NCBI GenBank assembly: GCA_023091735.1
Contig: JALKBU010001509.1
Location: 1 to 10,134 of the forward strand
Direction of reading: 5' to 3'
Source: Trichomonas tenax
Taxonomy: Eukaryota; Parabasalia; Trichomonadida; Trichomonadidae
Length of the DNA stretch: 10,134 bases
Part shown: one piece after another, positions 1-7,627 of the stretch
Numbering within the stretch: the stretch's first letter is position 1
How the letters are laid out: each line of letters starts with the position of its first letter
Program-made: the position numbers and the translations under genes
The notes under the pieces: model-generated
Told to the model about the DNA's origin: nothing
The model's input: only the letters and a program-made list of their open reading frames with translations
Databases searched by the model: none

Positions 1-240
1 AGGAGTATCCGATGGTGTTTCAATAGGTGTTGTAGAAGGAGTATCCGATGGTGTTTCAATAGGTGTTGTAGAAGGAGTATCCGATGGTGTTTCAATAGGT
101 GTTGTAGAAGGAGTATCCGATGGTGTTGTAGAAGGAGTTTTTGATGGCGTTATCTTTGGCGTTGTCGATGGTGTAGTTGATGGCGTTGTTGATGGCGTTA
201 TCTTTGGCGTTGTCGATGGTGTAGTTGATGGTGTTGTTAG
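1..240 (-). repeat. In-frame Thr/Pro minisatellite (36-bp and 48-bp units)
   Basis: Three perfect 36-bp units occupy 1-36, 37-72 and 73-108, followed by a partial one; read on the minus strand they encode the 12-residue unit SDTPSTTPIETP. A second, diverged array follows as two 48-bp units (about 145-192 and 193-240) encoding STTP/KITP repeats. All unit lengths are multiples of three, so copy-number change alters stalk length without breaking the frame. The array continues past the window edge. Confidence 0.95.
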
Positions 241-1536
241 GGGAGTTTGAGGCGGTGATGGGAATCGAGAATCCATAGACTGTCTGGTATAATTTAGATA
301 TGATCCAAAGCTAGTTAAATTAATATTTGCAGTTAACAATTTCACTTGCGATCGTGTTGTAGCTTGCGGGAGCCGTGTTATAGGAGACACTACGTAACTA
401 TAAGATGATGGACTCGGTACTGATGAGGTTAAATTGTTATCACGAGTGTTCTGTGGAGAAGGAGGAGTAAAAGAGAGTGTATTAGGATCATTCAAGGAGG
501 CTATTGAGACGTTGGTCGAGACATTGGAAAATTCTTGACTACCAAAGTTGGTGTGAAAACTATAATAGTGTTCTTGTACATAATAATTAATTGACTCTGT
601 TTCTTGTCTAGAAAATTTTCCATATAAAATTTTAAGCGTTGTGCCATTTGAAGCCATAACATCCACGCCTGTTATATTCTTGCCAGGTTGTATGGGGATT
701 CCATTAATCATATTGTTTTGTTTAAATTGACATCGATCAATTGTTAGATTACATGGCTGTCTTTTTCCAGTATTTTTGATTGCTACGCCGCCACAACCGC
801 GCCCATTTTTTTGATGAAAAGATATTGAGAATTGCTTATTCCAACTTTCTTGATAATAACCTGCTACATTGGCATAAATATAAGAGTTGTACATGAAACA
901 ATCTGAGTTATAAACAATAATGGCACCGCCAGAATCAGAGGCTGTATTGTTAATTAATTGAGAGCTTTCAATGTAAAAATCGAGATTGCCGTTGACATGA
1001 ACAGCGCCGCCTTCTTGCTTTGCAGAGTTATAGAAGAATTTTGATTCGTGGACATTGAATAGATTACTTGGTTTAGTATCTCCTCCCAGTGATAGAGCAC
1101 CACCTGAGAGATATGCCTTATTGAATTCGAACGTAGCAGATGCTATAAGTCCCTGAGTGGAAGAAGTTCTGATTGCTCCACCAAGAGCAGCTCGATTTTC
1201 AGTAAATTTTGCTCCATTAATTGTTAGTTGTGAGCCATAAGCGAATAATGCGCCACCATTTGGTCCAGAATATCCGCAACCAAATGCATAATTGTATTGA
1301 AATGTTCCACCATTAATGTCAATGCTACTGAGGGAGAATTCAGTTTGAGTTCTTTTTGAACTACTCAAAGAAGGATTGTTTGAGCTGTAAGAAACGTTTA
1401 TTTGCAAATAAGTCTTGTCGGCATCCGGGTCTTCCGGAATCGATTTGAAGGCGGGAGCATCTTCTCTGTCGGCGTATATGTTGTTTGGGAGACGCATCGG
1501 CGAAGAAAAGGGCCACAGTGCAACAAAGAGTTGCAT
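1..1536 (-). CDS. Pmp-like beta-helix surface protein with Thr/Pro-rich stalk (C-terminus outside window)
   Basis: Frame open from ATG at 1534-1536 to the window edge, 512 residues without a stop. I chose this start because the next upstream in-frame codon group holds a TAA (1546-1548) and the first ~14 residues (MQLFVALWPFSSPM) look like a short signal peptide. Residues 73-251 carry repeated Gly-Gly-(Ala/Thr/Val) turns at about 76, 94, 119, 145, 176, 203 and 249, spaced roughly 18-46 residues; examples are NGGALFAYG, LGGAI and SGGALSLGG. This is the pattern of the Chlamydia Pmp-like right-handed beta-helix proteins that are expanded in trichomonads. Residues 340-430 are Ser/Thr/Asn-rich, and 431-512 are pure TP-rich repeat, probably an extended glycosylatable stalk. 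By analogy a transmembrane helix and short tail should follow outside the window. A weak Inr-like TCATTCA lies at 1587-1593 on this strand. Role in adhesion is inference. Confidence 0.85.
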   Translation of the reverse strand, partial: MQLFVALWPFSSPMRLPNNIYADREDAPAFKSIPEDPDADKTYLQINVSYSSNNPSLSSSKRTQTEFSLSSIDINGGTFQYNYAFGCGYSGPNGGALFAYGSQLTINGAKFTENRAALGGAIRTSSTQGLIASATFEFNKAYLSGGALSLGGDTKPSNLFNVHESKFFYNSAKQEGGAVHVNGNLDFYIESSQLINNTASDSGGAIIVYNSDCFMYNSYIYANVAGYYQESWNKQFSISFHQKNGRGCGGVAIKNTGKRQPCNLTIDRCQFKQNNMINGIPIQPGKNITGVDVMASNGTTLKILYGKFSRQETESINYYVQEHYYSFHTNFGSQEFSNVSTNVSIASLNDPNTLSFTPPSPQNTRDNNLTSSVPSPSSYSYVVSPITRLPQATTRSQVKLLTANINLTSFGSYLNYTRQSMDSRFPSPPQTPLTTPSTTPSTTPKITPSTTPSTTPSTTPKITPSKTPSTTPSDTPSTTPIETPSDTPSTTPIETPSDTPSTTPIETPSDTP

Positions 1537-2068
1537 TGGAGAAATTTATAAATTGAGAAATTTACAAAAAGCTCATAACTCAAAATTGAATGAGTTTGTA
1601 AATCATGTTTCTTGCATTCAGTTATAACCATAGACATAATTTACTCACTATATCGAATCGTAATGTTAAATTATTTTGAATGTCTCTCAATTTATCACTT
1701 TATTGAATCCAATCCTCTGAATCCCCGCAAACACAATACCGTCATAAGTTAAAGTTCACAACTCTGTAAAAAGTCACTTTTGTGGTTTGTTTGTGCTCTC
1801 CATTACAGCCACATAAATAAAATATTGATTTTTTATGGGCAGATCAAAATTTTAAAACAATAATCAACCACACACATTTATGACCTCCAAGTGGTATTTA
1901 ATATGATTTTAGTGAAAAGAAGGGGGGACTGGGACAAAATAGAACAACGTGCTTTTCTGATATGTAACTTATTTTTGACATGTAAAGTCAGAATGTCAAA
2001 ATAAAGGAAAGTGGCGTGTTTGGGCGGGAAAAAATGGAAAAGTGTCAATAGGTTGAAATGGATTGAAC
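1537..2068. other. Intergenic, no gene seen
   Basis: This is the 5' flank of the Pmp-like gene. Short open frames on both strands look like chance products of AT-rich DNA. It contains a perfect 9-bp inverted repeat, TTTTGACAT at 1973-1981 and ATGTCAAAA at 1993-2001, and a GTCACTTTT box at 1773-1781 (reverse complement of AAAAGTGAC). No tRNA, rRNA or clear promoter was recognised. Confidence 0.5.
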
Positions 2069-2281
2069 TCAATGTTGGAAGCCAAAGAAGACTTCATTAT
2101 GAGTAGTTGTGGCCTCATTGTGAAGGATGACCTGGTGATCTAGCAGAGATGCATCCAGATGCCTATTCAACAGAAGCATGATTCGATGCATGGCGAGGTC
2201 GACCTGAGACTTCCAAAGCCCGCGAGTGGCTAAACCAGGCCCTAACAAGAACCCACTTATTGATTCAATTTTTAATACACA
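2069..2281 (-). pseudogene. Possible gene remnant in a GC-richer island
   Basis: Bases about 2090-2260 are visibly richer in G and C than the flanks. On the minus strand a 71-codon frame is open from just after a TAA (2282-2284) to a TGA (2069-2071) and contains the run LWKSQVDLAMHRIMLLLNRH. It has no ATG at its 5' end, only internal ones. On the plus strand a competing frame reads a tract including FDAWRGRPETSKAREWLNQA, interrupted by one TGA. I recognise neither product and cannot decide the strand. The composition suggests decayed coding or mobile-element sequence, but this is weak. Confidence 0.3.
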
Positions 2282-2284
2282 TTA

Positions 2285-3135
2285 CATTTTCACTTTTGAT
2301 ATTAATCAATTATTATTTTTTTCTATTTTTTTATTTTTTCACAGATACCTTTTTCATTACAAGATTATTTTCATATTATTACTTATTCTCATAATTATTA
2401 ATATATCATTAAATTCATAATTAATTGTTCTTGAATCATGAATTAGATAATGTTTTCATATTACGTTCATTTTATATACTGATTTATATTATTTAGATTC
2501 TCAATTTGATCTTTATATTCTTTGTAAAATTCGTTTTTTACTAAATTTTTATTTTTTTTTCTTCAAATTATTCGTTTATAATTCATATTTACCATGCAAG
2601 AAGGGATAATTTCGACCGAGTTTCTTGGTTTGGAGTGCAACAAAAATTTGCAATGAACTACGTTTATGGTCTTCATACTCAGCGGGGAGTTTCAATCTAT
2701 AAATGTCAGTATTGTTTAGACTACAAAGATATTTATAACACTTTTTATAAAAGTGACAATTTTTCCCTCATAAAAAGGTGACAGTTTATTCATGAAAAGT
2801 GACTTTAAGGTTCTATGTCACTTTTTGATGTTCACTTTTGTCCTAGACTCAAAAGAAGGGTTAACTCTCAACTTTCAATATAATTCAATATGAATTCTCA
2901 TTATTTCGGGGCAAGGACTTGAGAGAATGCATATAAATAACCAGTGTAATCCAGAAATTGTTCATTTTTCATCTAATATCGTATTATCTTTTTTGCCTTA
3001 TTTTTTCATTTTTATCCATTTTTGCTTTTATGTCCCAAATAAGGATACAGTGGAAAGGCATTATCCAATAGTCCGCGTATCTAAATCCTAAGTAATATGA
3101 TATGACCTAAGGTGATAAATCAAGAAAAGATTTCC
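2285..3135. other. Very AT-rich intergenic region, no gene seen
   Basis: Bases 2285-2580 are almost pure A/T with long T runs. The plus-strand frame that crosses from 2226 to 2420 becomes low-complexity Phe/Ile/Leu here and is judged spurious. Bases 2749-2839 hold a cluster of GTGAC boxes described separately. Nothing in this stretch resembles an RNA gene or a conserved protein. Confidence 0.5.
2749..2839. promoter_or_regulatory. Cluster of AAAAGTGAC-type boxes with a 9-bp inverted repeat
   Basis: AAAAGTGAC occurs at 2749-2757 and 2795-2803, with AAAGGTGAC near 2774-2782, the inverse GTCACTTTT at 2817-2825 and the near-match TTCACTTTT at 2831-2839. The pair 2795-2803/2817-2825 forms a perfect inverted repeat around 13 nt. 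The same 9-mer stands at 6014-6022, just before the GT61 start codon, and inverted at 1773-1781. Clustering and both orientations suggest a factor-binding site, but no known trichomonad motif is matched and no gene starts close to the cluster. Confidence 0.3.
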
Positions 3136-3336
3136 TTATACGTTGGCAACGTGGTTTCTAAGGATACAGCAATCGTCTGCCGGCAGTGAACAGTACCCAC
3201 AGAGCCAATAATTGAGGAAATTAAAAAAAGAGAACCCAAACACTATCGTAGAGAGGATTACCCATGCTTTTTCCCACAGTTCATCTTCACGCTCACATCC
3301 AGGACTAAAACAACCTTCCAGCAAATTTTCAATGTA
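3136..3336 (-). pseudogene. Possible fragment of a Cys-rich membrane protein
   Basis: A minus-strand frame of about 66 codons runs from just after an in-frame TGA (about 3337-3339) to a stop at 3136. It has no ATG; the first plausible start is a TTG at 3322-3324. It reads a Cys/acidic segment (GCFSPGCEREDELWEK), then about 25 hydrophobic residues (WVILSTIVFGFSFFNFLNYW), then a second Cys-rich stretch. Base composition is less AT-rich than the flanks. The membrane-like pattern is visible but no family is recognised, so this could be a decayed piece of a larger membrane protein or chance. Confidence 0.25.
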
Positions 3337-3339
3337 TCA

Positions 3340-4230
3340 CATATCCTCAATTTTTTTATTTGACCTTTAAAATAGCATCCATACAACTTTATATAGCTAT
3401 TCTCCAAATTTCGAGGCTTATAAAATTAAGCTTGATTCTGACATCACTCTGATTGTCAAAAAGTGAGTTCTCGGCTCTGCATATTTTTATTCGAACTTTC
3501 GCTCTCTTTAGCCTATGTCCGCTATAGTACCAACACATAATTTCATACGTTTATTTTATTATCTCTTTTAATCAAATTGATCTTTGATATGCTTTCTTCT
3601 GATGAATTTTATTCATTGAACGATATTTTATTTAATTTCCTAATATTATAGGAATCATTTCACGTTTTCACAATCATTAATACATTATCAACTTAATATG
3701 ATTTATACTTAATAAAAGATATGGCAACTCGGCTGTAGTCAAATGTAGTTTTTAAAACCTTTAGAAAGAAAAATATAGTTGAATTATATATTAAACCCAA
3801 ATTCAATAATTACAATCAGTTTACGTTTCCTATCTTTCTTTCACAGTTGTTTATTCTCATGTTCATTCCTATAGTATAATTAAAAATAAGGGGAATAAAA
3901 ATTACTGGAGATTTCGCCTTGAAGCTCTAGTATTGAATTAAATAGCCTCCATATATGAACAAATTACAATATTGGAAAAATATGTCTTTGCATTATGCAA
4001 AAAAAACAGAACGAAAAATTAAATTAGGATATTTGCATAGATTTTGAAAATTTTATTTGAAAAATAATGTTTTCATGTTTTTCGGGCTAATATTGAATAT
4101 TTTTGCAAAATAAATAATAGATATTATTATATTATGCATTTGCTATGTGGGTAATTCAACAAAATCGAGGATATTTGATTAACGAATTGATAAAATTATT
4201 AAATATTAAAATCCAATGGCAGAACCTTAA
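3340..4230. other. AT-rich intergenic region, no gene seen
   Basis: I read both strands and found no frame of convincing composition, no RNA gene and no long repeat. The stretch is dominated by A/T runs and short chance frames. Confidence 0.5.
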
Positions 4231-4236
4231 ACACCT

Positions 4237-4288
4237 TAGCCTAATGGTATAGCTTCCTCAGACACTGGTTCGATTCCAGTTGAATCTC
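4237..4288 (+). pseudogene. Truncated tRNA-like element (A box and B box, no anticodon arm)
   Basis: TTAGCCTAATGGTA (from about 4236) matches the D-arm/A-box region of a eukaryotic tRNA. ACTGG-TTCGATT-CCAGT at 4264-4280 forms a perfect 5-bp T arm with a canonical 7-nt loop, containing the B box GGTTCGATTCC. Only about 10 nt separate the D-arm from the T arm, too few for a 17-nt anticodon arm plus variable loop. The 7 nt after the T arm (TGAATCT) have no matching 5' acceptor strand. A TTTTTT tract follows at 4291-4296. The D and T arms resemble tRNA-Arg types from memory, which is a weak guess. It is not a functional tRNA, but it retains both parts of a Pol III internal promoter. Confidence 0.6.
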
Positions 4289-4290
4289 AC

Positions 4291-4296
4291 TTTTTT
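4291..4296 (+). terminator. T-run, possible Pol III terminator
   Basis: Six T residues directly follow the tRNA-like element, where a Pol III terminator would be expected. T runs are common in this AT-rich DNA, so position is the only support. Confidence 0.3.
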
Positions 4297-5121
4297 AAAA
4301 ATTTTTATAATGAATAAAATTACCTCAATATTGTTAATTGTGTAGTTTGAAGCTTAAGATAATATAAACACTTTTACTAGGAGAACCAAAATATATTAGT
4401 TTTATATTACATCACTATTACACACGAATGAAGAATATTGTGAAAAAATCGGTTTATCTTACAGAAACCTGATGATTAACTTACATAGTATGTACAAACG
4501 AACAGTATAGCTTAACCAGATTGAAGAACTTTGATTCAAATTTGAGTAATTTTGACATCTATATACTAAAATATTGGGGTAGATGTCATACGAGATAGTA
4601 GGTTAACTAAAATTCGAACGTATTGCAAGATCATGTAGGCTTTATTTGCGCGATTCAAATCGTTTCTCAAAATTGTCAAGAGCGATTTGACTAATAATCT
4701 GTAATGAGCATGCATGGTGTGCACTATATATTCTTGCTGAGTGATGAGCGTGTAGCTCCTATAATTTTTGAGATACGAAATTTCGAAAAATAACATATAT
4801 AGTTAACGTCATTAAAGTGCTTCTTTTGCTGATGGAACCATCAGGTTTAATTTTCATGGTGAAACAACGAGTTCGAGATCAAAATTAAAATTTGTTTCAC
4901 AAAGCAGGCTATGTTCTGCTTTTCATTCAAATAAAAACACTATATATCTCAAGTAAATTATATTGTGTACATAAGAACAAGCTGTGCACGGCATTGACCT
5001 CTCCAGCTCCATCTAAACTATTACGGACGTTAAAAAAATTTAAGGTTAACCCAACCTTCCTTTGTATAATTTTAAGTCATATTGTGGACAGTCTATTTTG
5101 ACATATAAAATTTTATTTTGA
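4297..5121. other. AT-rich intergenic region, no gene seen
   Basis: Frames at about 4566-4796 (minus) and 4892-5101 (plus) show no domain and look spurious. ATTTTGACAT occurs at 4549-4558 and 5095-5104, with ATTTTGACAA at 5115-5124; the last two sit 20 bp apart as a degenerate direct repeat just before the discoidin frame opens. Confidence 0.45.
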
Positions 5122-5238
5122 CAAATAAAGTTCATTTCAAAACAGGATTTTAACATTAGTTTACACCATTTTGCAAATGTAGAATATAACCCTTCATCTA
5201 ATCTTGGCGTCATATATTATGTCAGAAACACCTCCAAA
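5122..5238 (+). pseudogene. In-frame upstream extension of the discoidin domain without start codon
   Basis: Thirty-nine codons directly upstream of ATG 5239, in the same frame and without a stop, contain the segment SNLGVIYYVRNTSK. In trichomonad proteins of this kind a G-(V/I)-I-x-Y-(L/V) strand normally opens the F5/8 region just before the first conserved Ser/Cys loop. The lack of any ATG, and the TGA at 5119-5121, suggest loss or frameshift of the original N-terminus. Recognition of the strand is from memory of the family. Confidence 0.45.
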
Positions 5239-5778
5239 ATGTCGAATGAAGTTGAAGTTGCCTCATGCGGACCACATGTTTCGTATCCAAATTATTCGAA
5301 TCCGTATAGAATGATTAATGACATTAGCGAGAGTGACATATCTGAAAATGGCCGTGTTATATCTTATGAACCACCATCGCGTGTAGGAACGTGGTATGAG
5401 ATTAAATTCAAAACTTTAAAAGTTGTCGTAAATAAGTATTATACACAAACATATAATTCCAGATTCAAGTGTTATGACTTGATTGGATCGAATGATGGGA
5501 TAAATTTTGAAGTAATTCAATCAACAACATGGAATTCTCAGCCTCTGCCTGTCAAAACCAAAGTTTTTGTTGATATTCCGGACAACCACAAAGCATATCA
5601 CACTTTTAGAGTTTATATAACATGTAAAGGATTTGATGGATTCAGCGCAATTGATTTATATCGTATGGAATTATTTGGAAGAATCTTTTCCGTATCTCCT
5701 AAAACTAAGGAATATATTAAGTTTTTTAGCCTGAATATCATCACAGAAGTGTTCATTTTAGGATGTTTTACCGATTAG
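5239..5778 (+). CDS. Discoidin (F5/8 type C) domain protein, probably 5'-truncated
   Basis: From ATG 5239 the frame encodes 179 residues. Residues about 6-150 fit one F5/8 type C beta-sandwich: WYEIKFKTLKVVVNKYY (52-68), the loop/strand YDLIGSNDGINFEVI (79-93), and the closing strands AYHTFRVYITCKG (119-131) and FSAIDLYRMELFGR (135-148), which match the usual end of the fold. Such domains bind carbohydrate or lipid; in trichomonads they occur in large families, often behind an N-terminal BTB-like region. The same frame is open upstream back to a TGA at 5119-5121 and reads a domain-like segment there (NLGVIYYVRNTSK before the Met), with no ATG. So ATG 5239 is either a late start or internal to a gene that lost its 5' part. 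The 28-residue tail after ELFGR is unlike the domain. The gene lies on the same strand as the next gene, 249 bp away. No signal peptide is seen. Confidence 0.7.
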   Translation: MSNEVEVASCGPHVSYPNYSNPYRMINDISESDISENGRVISYEPPSRVGTWYEIKFKTLKVVVNKYYTQTYNSRFKCYDLIGSNDGINFEVIQSTTWNSQPLPVKTKVFVDIPDNHKAYHTFRVYITCKGFDGFSAIDLYRMELFGRIFSVSPKTKEYIKFFSLNIITEVFILGCFTD

Positions 5779-6027
5779 ATGTACTAGTTTGCAAACCCAA
5801 TAATCAACCAGTAGTTCGAAAACAAAAAGTTGAGCTGTACGTTTATATGAATGAATAAAAGTCGTCATATTGAGAGATTAAATCAATCTAAGTTTAAAAC
5901 ATTAAATTACTTTTTCTCGAAAATTTCTCGATTAAGATATGCGAAGAATATTTTATCTTTGTTATTAATTCTTCTGAGCATATGTTTTTTTTCCATTATA
6001 CATTTTTTGACCCAAAAGTGACATAAG

Positions 6028-7302
6028 ATGCAATCACAATTTATCTTATTCGGTTTCCAGGCAGCATTTCTCCCTCTATTCTGCATGGGACATTTTATAA
6101 AACCTATGAATATCATACAGGAATTGAAATGGAGTTTTCCAAAGTTAAAAACAATAAATATAGATAAATTGATTAATGTTACGGAAAGTCCAATGAATGC
6201 AATTGAATATCTACATATTAAAGAAAAGCTAAGCTATTATAGATCCAATTTTGGATTTTTCTTTAAAGATGAAACTGATTCAATAGAACATTTTAAATTT
6301 CCATGCATAGTAGGGAATAATTACAATTTTTCTGTGCCTAGATTTGGTGAAAAGAAGTTATTACGCTGGGCTCATGAAACAGATTGCATTTACACAATTT
6401 TTAGCGATGTATATGTTAATTGTTATGCCATGGTATCAAATGGAACTCATTTTATCTTCTCAGGAAACACAACAGGACCAGCTTTTATCTACGAACGATC
6501 CTCTGGTTCAGTGGTTAGCCATGTGATGAATGCGATTGCTATTAATCACAAGCATATGATATATGGACATTTTATATTAGATTGTCTTGTGCCATTGATG
6601 AACATCCCAGAAGAATTTCTCAAACATTCTACAATAATCTTTCAGCCATTATCCGAATTCCAGAGTAAATTTTTTAAGTATTTAGGACTAGACAACAATG
6701 TACTAGCAGTTAAACCAAATGAGTGGGTACACTGCGATAGCTTAATATCAGCAACTCACCCTTTACCACATATATCCCACTTCGGACCTGCAATTATGAA
6801 ACTTTCAGACAAATTAAGGGTTAAATTGAATTTAACTAAAATACGACCCAATTTATATGGAATCGTTCAACGGTCCTATAACCGAAGAGTTGAGAATATT
6901 AATGAATGCATGAAAATGCTTCAAAAGCTAACTGATGGCATAGCTTGGTCTGTTCTTTATGATGATAAATTATTATTTTGGCAACAGGCAAAGCTTCATG
7001 CATCACTTAAAGTTTTCGGCACAGTCTGTGGAAGCAATTCTCACAAGACGATTTTTATGAATCCTGAAGCTATTGTAGTGTTCATTAATACAAATATATG
7101 GGATTTTTCAGTATACATTCCACCCGTTGTACTAGGAATGAAAATCGTATGGTTCATGAGTAAAGAATGGAAGCATGGATATATTGATTCAAAAGTTGAC
7201 CCAATTCGATTTGCAAAAGCATTTCAAGTTGCCGCTTATTATGCAAAGTACAATAAATGGCCTGATCCGCAAGAACACAATGCCTTTATTGACTATCTTT
7301 AA
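6028..7302 (+). CDS. GT61-family (DUF563) glycosyltransferase
   Basis: The 424-residue protein starts at the first ATG after an in-frame TGA (6019-6021). Residues 4-20 are hydrophobic (FILFGFQAAFLPLFC), consistent with a signal anchor and a type II ER/Golgi enzyme. The conserved GT61 core is visible: IYGHFILDCLVPLMNIPEEF at 178-197 matches the family block in which a GH or H precedes I-L-D-x-L-x-P-L. YGIVQRSYNRRVENINE (277-293) is the basic R-rich strand. VFGTVCGSNSHKTIFMNPEA (329-348) is the C-terminal G-x-x-G-x(n)-F-M-x-P block. GT61 includes EOGT, POMGNT2 and plant beta-1,2-xylosyltransferase; donor and acceptor here are unknown. In the last block CG stands where many members have HG. The length fits the family and no break is seen. 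It probably decorates secreted or surface glycans. AAAAGTGAC lies 5 nt before the ATG. Confidence 0.85.
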   Translation: MQSQFILFGFQAAFLPLFCMGHFIKPMNIIQELKWSFPKLKTINIDKLINVTESPMNAIEYLHIKEKLSYYRSNFGFFFKDETDSIEHFKFPCIVGNNYNFSVPRFGEKKLLRWAHETDCIYTIFSDVYVNCYAMVSNGTHFIFSGNTTGPAFIYERSSGSVVSHVMNAIAINHKHMIYGHFILDCLVPLMNIPEEFLKHSTIIFQPLSEFQSKFFKYLGLDNNVLAVKPNEWVHCDSLISATHPLPHISHFGPAIMKLSDKLRVKLNLTKIRPNLYGIVQRSYNRRVENINECMKMLQKLTDGIAWSVLYDDKLLFWQQAKLHASLKVFGTVCGSNSHKTIFMNPEAIVVFINTNIWDFSVYIPPVVLGMKIVWFMSKEWKHGYIDSKVDPIRFAKAFQVAAYYAKYNKWPDPQEHNAFIDYL

Positions 7303-7372
7303 TTTATTTGTTTTGTATAAAATATATAAAGCTCTTATAAACTAAAAATCAAAATAGGTGAGTGTCAGTTTT

Positions 7373-7627
7373 ATGAGGATAAGTATGGACCATATTTTAA
7401 CCCAATTCCCACGTCATATGGTAAGTATATTAACTTTATCATGTAAAAATAATTATAATGATGATGAAATAAAACTCATAGAAAAATTCAATGAGATTTC
7501 TCATTTTTTTCCCAAAGATAATTTGACGAGCAGTTTACATCAAAGATATTTTATTCAGAAAATGCATATAATATATAGACAGCGAAGTTTAGCCAAAATT
7601 GATTTGCATATTGTTCTAAATCGGTAA
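7373..7627 (+). CDS. Small hypothetical ORF downstream of GT61
   Basis: From ATG 7373 (the frame also has a GTG at 7358) about 84 residues run to TAA 7625-7627. The middle (NNYNDDEIKLIEKFNEISHF) is hydrophilic and codon-plausible for an AT-rich protist, but no domain is recognised. It starts 71 bp after the GT61 stop on the same strand, and its last 73 bp overlap the run-out of the glycine-rich pseudogene on the other strand. It could be a remnant of a larger gene or a chance frame. Confidence 0.25.
   Translation: MRISMDHILTQFPRHMVSILTLSCKNNYNDDEIKLIEKFNEISHFFPKDNLTSSLHQRYFIQKMHIIYRQRSLAKIDLHIVLNR

Noticed and set aside
1398..1637. Minus-strand frame starting at 1637
   Set aside because: It overlaps the 5' end of the Pmp-like gene in another frame, lacks GGA repeats and stops at 1398; the frame from 1536 has a signal peptide and continues through all repeats.
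2226..2420. Plus-strand 64-residue frame
   Set aside because: After the GC-richer island it becomes low-complexity Phe/Ile/Leu from T-rich DNA, typical of a chance frame.
4868..4879. GAGTTCGAGATC as a B box
   Set aside because: Imperfect match, no T-arm pairing and no A box at a suitable distance upstream.
4566..5101. Short frames at 4566-4796 (minus) and 4892-5101 (plus)
   Set aside because: No domain, no supporting context and composition expected of AT-rich noncoding DNA.
5210..5216. TCATATA upstream of the discoidin ATG as an initiator element
   Set aside because: It fits the loose Inr consensus TCA-Y-(T/A), but so short a motif is frequent here, and the domain seems to begin upstream of it.
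6344..6526. Plus-strand 60-residue frame inside GT61
   Set aside because: Fully contained in the GT61 gene in another frame.
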